The notes beneath the pieces were generated by a model. That model did no database searches. It saw nothing but the letters and a program-made list of their open reading frames with translations, and was not told the DNA's origin. Of a stretch of DNA of 8,861 nt, positions 1-6,476 are shown one piece after another (the stretch's first letter is position 1; the number at the start of each line of letters is the position of its first letter). Origin of the DNA: Actinomycetota bacterium (lineage in GTDB: Bacteria > Actinomycetota > Actinomycetes > S36-B12); assembly GCA_027729865.1 (NCBI GenBank), contig JAQCBM010000071.1:1-8861 (forward strand). The letters are read 5' to 3'. Position numbers and translations under genes: made by a program.

Positions 1-763
1 GGGAGGTCAGCACCCATGGGCCCTCATCGGTGATGGCCACGGTGTGCTCCCAGTGGGCGGCAGCCTTGCCGTCCGTGGTCACCACCGTCCAGTCGTCGTC
101 TAGGACCGCCACGTTCGCAGCACCCAAGGTGGCCATCGGCTCGATCGCCAGAGCCATGCCCGGCTCCAGTCGCGGACCGCGCCCGGGCTTGCCGTAGTTC
201 GGGACCGGCGGGTGCATGTGCATGGCTGAGCCGATCCCGTGGCCCACATAGTCCTCAACGATGCCGTAGTCGCCCGCGTCCTTGATCGAAGTCTCGACCG
301 CATGACCAATGTCGGACAGACGGTTCCCCCCGCGGGCTTTGGCAAGCCCCGCCCACATCGCCGCCTTGGTGGCTTCCGAGAGTGCGAGCACCGAAGGGTC
401 AGCTTCGGGCAGAACTATCGAAATGGCTGCATCGCCATGCCAACCTTCGATAATTGCCCCGCAGTCAATTGACACGATGTCGCCAGCATTGATGACGGTC
501 CCGTCGGGAATGCCGTGGACCACAGCGCTGTTGACAGACGTGCAAATCACCGCTGGAAATCCGTGATAGCCAAGGAACGACGACGTTGCCCCGTGACTGG
601 CGATGCTCTCGCGCGCAATGGCATCTAGATCGGAAGTGGTCATGCCCGGCACTAGTTCCTGGCGCAGGCGATCAAGCGTTCGTGCCACGACGAGACCGGC
701 TTCGCGCATCAGCGCAAGTTCGTCAACGGACTTGATTTCGATGGATTCGGATTTACCGAACAT
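1..763 (-). CDS. map: Methionine aminopeptidase type I, 3' end cut by the window
   Basis: This enzyme removes the initiator methionine from new proteins whose second residue is small. The visible 254 codons run from ATG at 763 to the window edge with no stop. The bacterial type I family is usually about 255-285 residues, so only a short C-terminal end should be missing. All expected metal ligands are visible: D100 (in SIDCGA), D111 (in WHGDAA), H175 (in GHGIG), E208 (in AIEPM) and E239 (in HWEHT). The catalytic histidines H83 (VVHGIP) and H182 (MHMHP) are also present. There is no N-terminal zinc-finger extension. The ATG lies 15 nt after the adk stop, with only a weak AGG as ribosome binding site. 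Position as the last gene after secY and adk is the usual actinobacterial arrangement. Identity is certain; the exact C-terminus cannot be seen. Confidence 0.97.
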   Translation of the reverse strand, partial: MFGKSESIEIKSVDELALMREAGLVVARTLDRLRQELVPGMTTSDLDAIARESIASHGATSSFLGYHGFPAVICTSVNSAVVHGIPDGTVINAGDIVSIDCGAIIEGWHGDAAISIVLPEADPSVLALSEATKAAMWAGLAKARGGNRLSDIGHAVETSIKDAGDYGIVEDYVGHGIGSAMHMHPPVPNYGKPGRGPRLEPGMALAIEPMATLGAANVAVLDDDWTVVTTDGKAAAHWEHTVAITDEGPWVLTS

Positions 764-778
764 TGGAAGACCTGTGCT

Positions 779-1345
779 TCAGTCGACAATGACGACGGCA
801 ATGAGCCGTTCCGTCACGTCTTCGATGAGCCCCATGCCATCGACGCGTACCAACAAGCCGCGCTCGGAATAGGTCTCAATCAACGGAGCGGTTTGCTCGG
901 CGTACACCTCGAGGCGGTGTCGCATGACGTCTTCGGTGTCGTCCGAGCGTCCCTGATCCTGCGCACGCTTGACTAGGCGATTCACGACTTCGTCGATGTC
1001 GACGGTGAGTTCAACTACAACATCAAGTTGCTGTCCGGCCGAGCGCAACATGGCATCGAGTTCGGCAACCTGTTCAACCGTGCGCGGGTAACCGTCGAGC
1101 AAGAACCCGGGTCGGCAATCGTCCTGCGTGAGTCGGTCGCGAACCATCGCGTTTGTGACTGTGTCAGGGACGTACTCCCCTGCGTCCATGTACTGCTGCG
1201 CCTGCTTACCGAGTTCGGTTCCCTCGGCCACGTTTGCCCGGAAGATATCGCCGGTGGAGATGTGTGGGATGCCTAGGCGTGCAGCCAACAGGGCAGCTTG
1301 CGTTCCCTTGCCGGCACCGGGAGGACCCATGAATACGACGCGCAT
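779..1345 (-). CDS. adk: Adenylate kinase, short-lid form
   Basis: Adenylate kinase converts ATP and AMP to two ADP in the cytosol and sets the cell's energy-charge balance. The 188-residue product begins with the P-loop GPPGAGKGT (residues 7-15). It has the AMP-binding STGD (30-33), the FLLDGYPRT stretch (81-89) with its conserved Asp and Arg, and the ATP-contacting arginine region QGRSDDTEDVMRHRL (131-145). The LID between about residues 126 and 136 is short and has no CxxC pairs, so this is the non-zinc, short-type enzyme, as in mycobacteria (about 181 residues). ATG at 1345 is preceded by a G-rich AGGGGGAGG that overlaps the secY stop codon; the gap to secY is only 9 nt, so the two are very likely cotranscribed and perhaps coupled. 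Stop is TGA. Confidence 0.98.
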   Translation of the reverse strand: MRVVFMGPPGAGKGTQAALLAARLGIPHISTGDIFRANVAEGTELGKQAQQYMDAGEYVPDTVTNAMVRDRLTQDDCRPGFLLDGYPRTVEQVAELDAMLRSAGQQLDVVVELTVDIDEVVNRLVKRAQDQGRSDDTEDVMRHRLEVYAEQTAPLIETYSERGLLVRVDGMGLIEDVTERLIAVVIVD

Positions 1346-1354
1346 GTCCTCCCC

Positions 1355-2653
1355 CTATCCCAAGAAGCCTTCGTAGTTGCGCTGCTGCAACTGCGACTGG
1401 ATCTGCTTGACCGTATCCAGACCCACGCCCACCATGATCAGCAGGCTGGTGCCGCCGAAGATGAAGTCCTGCGCAACGCCCAAGCCACCGAAGGCGAACA
1501 CCGGCAGCACAGCGATCAAGCCCAGATACAAAGAACCGGGAGCGGTCAAGCGGGTGAGGACGTAATCCAAGTAATCCGCCGTTGGCTTGCCCGCACGGAT
1601 GCCTGGGATGAAGCCGCCGTACTTCTTCATGTTGTCGGCTACGTCCGTGGGGTTGAACGTGATCGAGACGTAGAAGTAACAGAAGAAGATTACGAGCAGG
1701 AAGTACGTGAGGAGATACCAGGTTCCTGTACCGGTACCGAAGTTCTGCTGTAGCCACTGCGCCCAACCAGCTTGGCTGCCAGTTAGCTGAACGAACAGCG
1801 TGGGCAGGAACAGCAAGGACGAGGCGAAGATGACTGGGATGACGCCGGCCATGTTGACCTTGAGCGGAATGTAGGTCGAGGTGCCCCCATACATTCGCCT
1901 GCCCACCATGCGCTTGGCGTACTGCACCGGCACACGGCGCTGGGCTTGCTCGACGAAGACCACGAAGGCGATGACGGCCAGACCCACAAGCAGCGTGATG
2001 GTGAAGGTGAAGGCGCCCCGGCTACCGAGGATCGAGGCGAACTGGGCGGGGATCGTGGCGATGATCGCAGTGAAGATCAGCACCGACATTCCGTTCCCCA
2101 CACCGCGCTCGGTGATGAGTTCACCGAACCACATGACCACGGCGGTGCCGGCTGTCATAACGATCACCATGACGAGCAGCACCCACACGCTGTCATTGGG
2201 AATGATCGTCTCGTTACAACCACTGAACAGTGCACCCGGTGTCCGCGCGAGCGACAAGATCGCGGTGGACTGCAAAATGGCAAGACCGATGGTCACGTAA
2301 CGCGTGTACTGCGTGATCTTGGCTTGCCCCGACTGCCCGTCCTTCTTGAGGACCTCCAGACGCGGAATGACCACCGTCAGCAACTGCAAGATGATGCTGG
2401 CAGTGATGTAAGGCATGATGCCGAGAGCGAAGATGCTCAACTGCAGCAAGGCTCCACCGCTGAACAGGTTGATCAGGGCATAGACCGAGTTGTCCTGCAC
2501 GACATCGATGCAGCGCTGAATCGCGGCATAGTCAACGCCAGGCGTCGGCAAGACCGCCCCGAGTCGATACAGGGCGAGCAGACCGAGGGTGAACAGGATC
2601 TTCTTGCGCAGGTCGGGCGTACGAAGGGCAGCCCCGAAAGCACTGATGTGCAC
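1355..2653 (-). CDS. secY: Protein translocase channel subunit SecY
   Basis: SecY is the membrane channel of the general secretion system; with SecE and SecG it passes unfolded proteins across the membrane, taking chains from SecA or the ribosome. The 432-residue product has ten hydrophobic stretches, as expected. TM1 is at about 18-38, the plug and TM2 region at 59-95 (INLFSGGALL then ALGIMPYITASIILQLL), and the cytoplasmic loop QRRVPVQYAKR at 238-248. A second conserved cytoplasmic loop, PGIRAGKPTADYL, lies at 350-362, and the cytoplasmic tail ends QRNYEGFLG. The start is GTG at 2653, supported by AAGGAGGT 9 nt upstream and by the N-terminus matching known actinobacterial SecY (LRTPDLRKKILFTLG). 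It follows rplO after a 68-nt gap and precedes adk by 9 nt. Two cysteines, C48 and C146, fall in predicted extracytoplasmic loops; C325 lies in a membrane segment. Confidence 0.98.
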   Translation of the reverse strand: MHISAFGAALRTPDLRKKILFTLGLLALYRLGAVLPTPGVDYAAIQRCIDVVQDNSVYALINLFSGGALLQLSIFALGIMPYITASIILQLLTVVIPRLEVLKKDGQSGQAKITQYTRYVTIGLAILQSTAILSLARTPGALFSGCNETIIPNDSVWVLLVMVIVMTAGTAVVMWFGELITERGVGNGMSVLIFTAIIATIPAQFASILGSRGAFTFTITLLVGLAVIAFVVFVEQAQRRVPVQYAKRMVGRRMYGGTSTYIPLKVNMAGVIPVIFASSLLFLPTLFVQLTGSQAGWAQWLQQNFGTGTGTWYLLTYFLLVIFFCYFYVSITFNPTDVADNMKKYGGFIPGIRAGKPTADYLDYVLTRLTAPGSLYLGLIAVLPVFAFGGLGVAQDFIFGGTSLLIMVGVGLDTVKQIQSQLQQRNYEGFLG

Positions 2654-2662
2654 TAGGTCCCT

Positions 2663-2670
2663 ACCTCCTT
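2663..2670 (-). promoter_or_regulatory. Strong ribosome binding site of secY
   Basis: AAGGAGGT on the minus strand, a full-length match to the anti-Shine-Dalgarno core, ends 9 nt before the GTG start of secY. It supports the GTG at 2653 as the true start and suggests that secY can be translated independently of the upstream rplO. Confidence 0.8.
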
Positions 2671-2695
2671 CGGTCGCCGCTCAACCTGCCTCGTC

Positions 2696-2716
2696 CGGTG
2701 CGCGCGAGGCGCACCG
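2696..2716 (-). other. GC-rich hairpin between rplO and secY
   Basis: An 8-bp perfect inverted repeat (CGGTGCGC at 2696-2703 and GCGCACCG at 2709-2716) with a 5-nt loop begins 5 nt after the rplO stop codon. No run of T follows on the minus strand, so it does not look like a normal intrinsic terminator. It could slow or partly stop transcription, mark an RNA processing end, or protect the rplO 3' end. The rest of the 68-nt gap holds the secY ribosome binding site and no convincing promoter. Confidence 0.55.
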
Positions 2717-2721
2717 CCGCC

Positions 2722-3162
2722 TTACAGCTCGGTAACCGAACCTCCGGCAGCCTCGATCTTGTCACGTGCCGCTGAGGAGAACTTGTCCGCGGTCACGGTT
2801 ACGGACACCGCGATGTCGCCTTGACCAAGAACCTTGACCGGCTTGCCCGACCGGACAGCACCTTTGGCAACCAGATCTGTCACCTCGATAGTCCCACCTT
2901 CTGGGAACAACTTGGCGATCGTGGCCACGTTGACCACCTGGAACTCGACCTTGTTCGGGTTCTTGAAGCCCTTCAACTTCGGCAGACGCATGTGCAGCGG
3001 CATCTGGCCACCTTCGAAGGCGGGGGAAACCGTATTGCGGGCGCGTGTTCCCTTGGTGCCGCGGCCGGCGGTCTTGCCCTTGGAAGCCTCGCCGCGGCCC
3101 TTGCGGGTCTTGGCGGTGCGCGATCCGGGGGCCGGACGCAAGTGATGAACCTTGAGAGTCAT
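2722..3162 (-). CDS. rplO: 50S ribosomal protein L15
   Basis: L15 binds 23S rRNA late in large-subunit assembly. The 146-residue product (family usual about 144-150) starts MTLKVHHLRPAPGSR. It carries the glycine- and lysine-rich extended N-terminal arm (residues 14-43, including the GRG and AGRGTKG stretches) that threads into rRNA. The globular C-terminal half includes GFKNPNKVEFQVVNV and VKVLGQGDIAV. The frame stays open upstream of this point, but the ATG at 3162 is chosen because it gives the family N-terminus, lies 1 nt after the rpmD stop and has GAGGAGG 9 nt upstream inside rpmD. Stop is TAA, followed by a GC hairpin before secY. Confidence 0.97.
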   Translation of the reverse strand: MTLKVHHLRPAPGSRTAKTRKGRGEASKGKTAGRGTKGTRARNTVSPAFEGGQMPLHMRLPKLKGFKNPNKVEFQVVNVATIAKLFPEGGTIEVTDLVAKGAVRSGKPVKVLGQGDIAVSVTVTADKFSSAARDKIEAAGGSVTEL

Positions 3163-3163
3163 G

Positions 3164-3346
3164 TCAGTCAACCTCCTCGACATCGACCAGGTGCGACACG
3201 GTGTTGACCATGCCACGAATTTCCGGTCGGTCTTCCTTGACGACGACGTCGCCAATTCGCTTCAAGCCGAGCGAGCGAAGCGTGTTGCGCTGGCTGCTCG
3301 TTCCGCCGATTTCCGACTTACGCTGGGTGACTTTCAGCTGTGCCAT
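3164..3346 (-). CDS. rpmD: 50S ribosomal protein L30
   Basis: L30 is a small 23S rRNA-binding protein of the large subunit. The product has 60 residues, the normal bacterial length, beginning MAQLKVTQRKSEIGG and containing the family core LRSLGLKRIGDVVVKED followed by IRGMVNTVSHLV. The frame stays open further upstream inside rpsE, but that extension is a shadow of rpsE. The ATG at 3346 shares its first base with the last base of the rpsE TGA (TGATG), a classical sign of translational coupling. The gene ends 1 nt before rplO, and its last codons hold the rplO ribosome binding site. Confidence 0.97.
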   Translation of the reverse strand: MAQLKVTQRKSEIGGTSSQRNTLRSLGLKRIGDVVVKEDRPEIRGMVNTVSHLVDVEEVD

Positions 3347-3930
3347 CAAGAACTCACCTCGGCTCGCGCGCGCAGCATCGCTGCCGGCGCAACATCTTCC
3401 AGCGGCAAGCCACGGCGAGCAGCCACGGCCTCCGGCGGCTCGAGCATCTTGAGCGCAGCAACGGTGGCGTGCACGATGTTGATCGCGTTGTCCGAGCCGA
3501 GTGACTTGCTCAGAACGTCGTGGACGCCTGCGCACTCCAGCACTGCACGCACCGGTCCACCAGCGATAACGCCGGTACCGGGAGCGGCCGGACGCAACAT
3601 GACAACGCCAGCTGCAGCTTCACCAGTGATCGGGTGCGGAATGGTGCCCTGGATGCGAGGCACGCGGAAGAAGTGCTTCTTTGCTTCTTCAACACCCTTA
3701 GCGATGGCCGCGGGGACTTCCTTGGCTTTTCCGTAGCCCACGCCCACCATGCCGTCGCCGTCGCCGACGACGACGAGTGCGGTGAAGCTGAAACGACGAC
3801 CACCCTTGACGACCTTGGCGACACGATTGATCGAGACCACTCGCTCGAGGTACTGCGACTTCTCCTCGCGCGGGGTCCGTTCCTTGCGGTCACGGCGTTC
3901 GCCGCCTCCGCGTCGGTCGGTTCCTGACAT
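3346..3930 (-). CDS. rpsE: 30S ribosomal protein S5
   Basis: S5 shapes the 30S decoding region and the mRNA entry path and takes part in translational accuracy. The product has 194 residues, with a basic, Arg- and Gly-rich N-terminal extension (residues 6-23) before the double-stranded RNA-binding domain. The S5 signature is clear: VVVGDGDGMVGVGYGKAKEVPAAIAKG (about 53-79). The C-terminal domain has APGTGVIAGGPVRAVLECAGVHDVLSKSLGS (116-146). ATG at 3930 is preceded by GAGG at a 5-nt spacing. It lies 26 nt after rplR and overlaps rpmD by one base (TGATG). The E. coli protein is about 167 residues; the longer N-terminus is common in actinobacteria. Confidence 0.98.
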   Translation of the reverse strand: MSGTDRRGGGERRDRKERTPREEKSQYLERVVSINRVAKVVKGGRRFSFTALVVVGDGDGMVGVGYGKAKEVPAAIAKGVEEAKKHFFRVPRIQGTIPHPITGEAAAGVVMLRPAAPGTGVIAGGPVRAVLECAGVHDVLSKSLGSDNAINIVHATVAALKMLEPPEAVAARRGLPLEDVAPAAMLRARAEVSS

Positions 3931-3956
3931 GTTTTCCTCTTTCGCTCTCGGTCGTC

Positions 3957-4346
3957 TCAGAAGTCCAAGCCCGCTTCGCGGGCTCCATCGGCTAGGGCCG
4001 CGACGCGACCGTGGTAGCGGTGGCCGCCACGATCGAACACGACCGTCTCAACCCCGGCTGCCTTCGCACGCTCGGCGACCTTCTGGCCAACCTTGCGGGC
4101 CTTGGCGGTTTTGTCGTCGCTGGCTCCGCGCAGATCGGATTCCATCGTGGAAGCCGATGCCAGTGTGCGACCCGCGGAATCGTCGACCACCTGGGCCACC
4201 ATGTGGCGTGCCGAACGGGTGACCACCAGACGTGGACGCGCAGCCGTACCCGAAACCTTCTTGCGGACGCGGATGTGACGACGCTTGCGGCCAACGGCAA
4301 CCTTGTTGCCCGACCCCAGCTTGACGCCGTAAGTACTCGTGCTCAT
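3957..4346 (-). CDS. rplR: 50S ribosomal protein L18
   Basis: L18 binds 5S rRNA and helps place it, with L5, in the central protuberance of the 50S subunit. The 129-residue product has a basic N-terminal region (KRRHIRVRKKVSGTAARPRL, 21-40) that contacts 5S rRNA. A conserved C-terminal block, VVFDRGGHRYHGRVAALADGAREAGL (102-127), identifies the family. The first residues MSTSTYGVKLGSGNK are an extension of poor conservation and resemble the MSTS starts of L5 and S17 in this window. The ATG is 2 nt after the rplF stop; the nearest purine-rich sequence is some distance upstream, so translation may depend on coupling to rplF. Stop is TGA. Confidence 0.97.
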   Translation of the reverse strand: MSTSTYGVKLGSGNKVAVGRKRRHIRVRKKVSGTAARPRLVVTRSARHMVAQVVDDSAGRTLASASTMESDLRGASDDKTAKARKVGQKVAERAKAAGVETVVFDRGGHRYHGRVAALADGAREAGLDF

Positions 4347-4348
4347 GG

Positions 4349-4885
4349 TTACTTGCCCGCCTTTCCAGCCTTGCGGCGGATGACTTCGTTCTCGTAACGC
4401 ACGCCCTTGCCCTTGTAAGGCTCGGGCTTGCGCAGCTTGCGGATATTGGCCGCGGTCTCACCTACGAGTTGCTTGTCGATACCCACGACAGAGAATTTGT
4501 TGGGATTCTCCACCGCGAAGGAGATTCCCTCGGGTGCCTTGACCGTGATCGGGTGACTGAACCCGAGCGCGAACTCCAGGTCCTGACCTTTAGCAGTGAC
4601 GCGGTATCCGGTGCCGACGAGCTCGAGAGTCTTGGTGTAGCCGTCGGTAACGCCCGTGACCATGTTGTTCACGAGCGTGCGCGTCAAGCCATGCAGCGCC
4701 TTGGCCGGTCCTTCGTCGTTGGGTCGAGAAACGATCAGCGAACCGTCCTCTTCCTTCACAGTGATGGGCTCGGCGACGTCCAGGGAGAGTGTCCCCTTCG
4801 GTCCGGTGATGGTGATGGACTGCCCCTGGATCGTGGCGGTTACGCCAGACGGAACAGGGATGGGCAACTTGCCGATACGTGACAT
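4349..4885 (-). CDS. rplF: 50S ribosomal protein L6
   Basis: L6 sits near the GTPase-associated and sarcin-ricin region of the 50S subunit and binds 23S rRNA through its second domain. The product has 178 residues, the normal length, made of two similar alpha/beta domains. It starts MSRIGKLPIPVPSGV and ends with the family signature PEPYKGKGVRY (154-164) followed by a basic tail. The frame stays open 14 codons further upstream into rpsH. The internal ATG at 4885 is preferred because it gives the universal MSRIGKxPI start and has GGAGG 6 nt upstream. It begins 13 nt after rpsH and ends 2 nt before rplR. Stop is TAA. Confidence 0.97.
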   Translation of the reverse strand: MSRIGKLPIPVPSGVTATIQGQSITITGPKGTLSLDVAEPITVKEEDGSLIVSRPNDEGPAKALHGLTRTLVNNMVTGVTDGYTKTLELVGTGYRVTAKGQDLEFALGFSHPITVKAPEGISFAVENPNKFSVVGIDKQLVGETAANIRKLRKPEPYKGKGVRYENEVIRRKAGKAGK

Positions 4886-4891
4886 GTCGTT

Positions 4892-4896
4892 CCTCC
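4892..4896 (-). promoter_or_regulatory. Ribosome binding site that fixes the rplF start
   Basis: GGAGG on the minus strand, 6 nt before the ATG at 4885, within the short gap between rpsH and rplF. It argues against the longer open frame that begins at 4927 inside rpsH. Confidence 0.8.
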
Positions 4897-4898
4897 CC

Positions 4899-5297
4899 TC
4901 ACCAGACGTAGGCGAGGACTTCCCCACCCACGCCCTTCTTCGAAGCCTGTCGATCGGTCAGCAGACCGTTCGAGGTGGACAGGATCGCAATGCCGAGTCC
5001 GCCGAGTACGCGGGGCAGCGCCGTGCTCTTGGCGTACACACGAAGACCAGGCTTGGATACCCGGCGCAAGCCGGCGATGGACCGCTCGCGCGATGGGCCG
5101 TACTTGAGCTCGAGCGTGAGGGTCTTTCCTATCTCGGCTTCAGCCACGTCGTATCCGGCGATGTATCCCTCCGCCTTCAAAATCTCAGCGATGTTCGCCT
5201 TGATTTTCGAGTGCGGCATGGCAACCGAATCGTGGTACGCCGAGTTGGCGTTACGCAGACGAGCAAGCATGTCTGCGATCGGGTCTGTCATCGTCAT
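4899..5297 (-). CDS. rpsH: 30S ribosomal protein S8
   Basis: S8 is a primary 16S rRNA-binding protein of the 30S platform. In E. coli it also represses translation of the spc operon by binding its mRNA. The 132-residue product, a normal length, starts MTMTDPIADMLARLRNANSAY. It contains the rRNA-contacting loop GPSRERSIAGLRRVSKPGLRVYAKS and the C-terminal signature LGIAILSTSNGLLTDRQA, ending GGEVLAYVW. A second ATG lies two codons in (5291). The first is chosen because actinobacterial S8 proteins usually begin MTMTDPIAD. The gene follows rpsN after a 62-nt gap, which holds only a purine-rich ribosome binding site and small weak stems. Stop is TGA. Confidence 0.97.
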   Translation of the reverse strand: MTMTDPIADMLARLRNANSAYHDSVAMPHSKIKANIAEILKAEGYIAGYDVAEAEIGKTLTLELKYGPSRERSIAGLRRVSKPGLRVYAKSTALPRVLGGLGIAILSTSNGLLTDRQASKKGVGGEVLAYVW

Positions 5298-5359
5298 GGC
5301 CTACCGGCCTTCCTCGCCGTGGTATCCCCGAGCGGATTGCTCCAGGACCTTCGGCGTCG

Positions 5360-5545
5360 TTACCAACTGCTTTTCGTGACTCCGGGTAGCTCGCCTGCGT
5401 GCGCCATCTCGCGAAGGCACACCCGGCACAAGCCGAACTTGCGGTACACCGAGTGCGGACGACCGCACTTGGTGCAACGCGTGTACGCGCGGACCTTGAA
5501 CTTCGGGGTCTTGCGCTGCTTTTGGATCAAAGCCTTCTTGGCCAT
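5360..5545 (-). CDS. rpsN: 30S ribosomal protein S14, zinc-binding short form
   Basis: S14 belongs to the head of the 30S subunit and joins late in assembly. The product has only 61 residues and carries two CxxC motifs (C24-C27 and C40-C43, in RCTKCG and LCRVCL), forming a zinc ribbon. This is the short, zinc-dependent type (often called rpsZ or rpsN1) rather than the roughly 100-residue cysteine-free type. It starts MAKKALIQKQRKTPKF and ends LPGVTKSSW, both typical. ATG at 5545 lies 3 nt after the rplE stop, with AAGGAGG inside the last rplE codons at an 8-nt spacing. Many actinobacteria also carry a zinc-free paralogue elsewhere under Zur control; that cannot be judged from this window. Confidence 0.98.
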   Translation of the reverse strand: MAKKALIQKQRKTPKFKVRAYTRCTKCGRPHSVYRKFGLCRVCLREMAHAGELPGVTKSSW

Positions 5546-5548
5546 GGT

Positions 5549-6112
5549 CTACGCCTCCTTGAAGGGGAATCCGAGCAGCCGAAGCAGCGCCCGCCCCTCA
5601 TCGTCGTTCGTGGCCGTCGTGACAATGGTGATATCCATGCCACGCGTGCGGTCGATTTTGTCCTGGTCGATCTCGTGGAACATGGACTGCTCGTTGAGAC
5701 CGAAGGTGTAGTTGCCTTTGCCGTCGAACTGCTTGGGCGATAGCCCACGGAAGTCGCGGATGCGGGGCAGCGCGATCGACAGCAGGCGGTCGAGGAACTC
5801 CCACATGCGATCACCGCGCAGCGTCACGTGCGCACCGATGGGCTGCCCTTCGCGCAACTTGAACTGGGCGATCGACTTGCGAGCCTTGGTGACCTGCGGC
5901 TTTTGCCCGGTGATCTCGGTGAGATCGCGGATTGCGCCCTCGATCAACTTGGAGTCGCGTGCGGCTTCGCCCACGCCCATATTGACGACGACCTTGGTGA
6001 CGGTCGGAACCTGCATCACATTGTCGAAACTGAACTCCTGGCGCAGTTCCGGCAGGATCTCTTCGCGATAGCGCGACTTGAGCCGCGGCATGCTGCTCGT
6101 CGAAGTGCTCAT
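5549..6112 (-). CDS. rplE: 50S ribosomal protein L5
   Basis: L5 binds 5S rRNA and contacts the P-site tRNA and the 30S head from the central protuberance. The 187-residue product (usual 179-187) has VTKVVVNMGVGEA (38-50), the signature region ITGQKPQVTKARKSIAQFKLREG (67-89) and the C-terminal FDGKGNYTFGLNEQ and RTRGMDITIVTTA blocks. I use ATG at 6112, which overlaps the rplX stop as TGATG and has AAGGA 6 nt upstream. An in-frame GTG one codon earlier (6115, forming GTGA with the stop) is possible but has a worse spacing. The first seven residues MSTSTSS are an unconserved leader before MPRLKSRYREE. Ends 3 nt before rpsN with TAG. Confidence 0.97.
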   Translation of the reverse strand: MSTSTSSMPRLKSRYREEILPELRQEFSFDNVMQVPTVTKVVVNMGVGEAARDSKLIEGAIRDLTEITGQKPQVTKARKSIAQFKLREGQPIGAHVTLRGDRMWEFLDRLLSIALPRIRDFRGLSPKQFDGKGNYTFGLNEQSMFHEIDQDKIDRTRGMDITIVTTATNDDEGRALLRLLGFPFKEA

Positions 6113-6474
6113 CACAGGTCCTTTCCAGTGCGCTTAGAAACGCGCACGCTGCGCTCGCTTTCATAGGTGGAACCGTCGGGACGACGCTTTTCCACCTTCT
6201 CCTTGCGATAGCCCACACGGGTCGGGCGACCATCTTCAGGATCGACGACCATCACGTTGGACACATGAATAGGGGCTTCAGTTGTGATGATGCCTCCGGT
6301 CTTGGAACCGCGAGCGTTTTGACCCACCCGCGTGTGCTTCTTGATGCGGTTGACGCCTTCGACGATGAGGCGGTCGGACTCGGGATAGACCTCGATGACC
6401 TTGCCGGTTATCCCACGGTCCTTGCCCGAGATGACCTGGACGGTGTCGCCCTTGCGCACGTGCAACTTGCTCAT
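6112..6474 (-). CDS. rplX: 50S ribosomal protein L24
   Basis: L24 is one of the first proteins to bind 23S rRNA and starts 50S assembly; it also lies near the polypeptide exit. The product has 120 residues. The KOW motif is at the N-terminus (KGDTVQVISGKDRGITGKVIEV, 8-29), followed by EGVNRIKKHTR and a long basic C-terminus (KEKVEKRRPDGSTYESERSVRVSKRTGKDL). It is about 15 residues longer than the typical 103-105, mostly at the end. ATG at 6474 is preferred, 2 nt after the rplN stop with GGAGG 10 nt upstream. A GTG two codons earlier (6480), overlapping the rplN stop as GTGA, is an alternative but sits only 3-4 nt from the binding site. Stop TGA overlaps the rplE start. Confidence 0.95.
   Translation of the reverse strand: MSKLHVRKGDTVQVISGKDRGITGKVIEVYPESDRLIVEGVNRIKKHTRVGQNARGSKTGGIITTEAPIHVSNVMVVDPEDGRPTRVGYRKEKVEKRRPDGSTYESERSVRVSKRTGKDL
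6128..6147 (-). other. Possible mRNA hairpin at the rplX-rplE junction
   Basis: A 6-bp inverted repeat (GTGCGC at 6128-6133 and GCGCAC at 6142-6147, with an 8-nt loop) lies within the last rplX codons, just before the rplE ribosome binding site. In E. coli the S8 repressor binds spc mRNA at this same gene junction, but this stem may simply reflect GC-rich coding sequence. I cannot match it to an S8 site. Confidence 0.25.
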
Positions 6475-6476
6475 GA

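Noticed and set aside
1206..1766. A 186-codon minus-strand frame across the secY-adk junction
   Set aside because: It is an out-of-frame shadow of the two clearly identified genes, with Arg/His-rich random composition.
1946..2656. A 236-codon plus-strand frame rich in Asp, His, Arg and Glu, antisense to secY
   Set aside because: Its composition is the expected mirror of hydrophobic SecY codons; it has no family features and ends within the secY upstream region.
2654..2690. A promoter-like pair (TTGAGC and TAGGGA, 15 nt apart) just before secY that would give a near-leaderless mRNA
   Set aside because: The spacing is short, the second box lacks the final T of TANNNT, and it overlaps a strong ribosome binding site that a leaderless message would not need.
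5298..5359. Structured element between rpsN and rpsH
   Set aside because: Only two 4-bp stems are seen (5298-5309 and 5330-5342), too weak to separate from chance in GC-rich DNA.
4656..5711. A 351-codon open frame on the plus strand across rplF, rpsH, rpsN and rplE
   Set aside because: It lies opposite four well-supported ribosomal genes, has no recognisable domain, and long antisense frames are common in GC-rich coding DNA with strong third-position bias.
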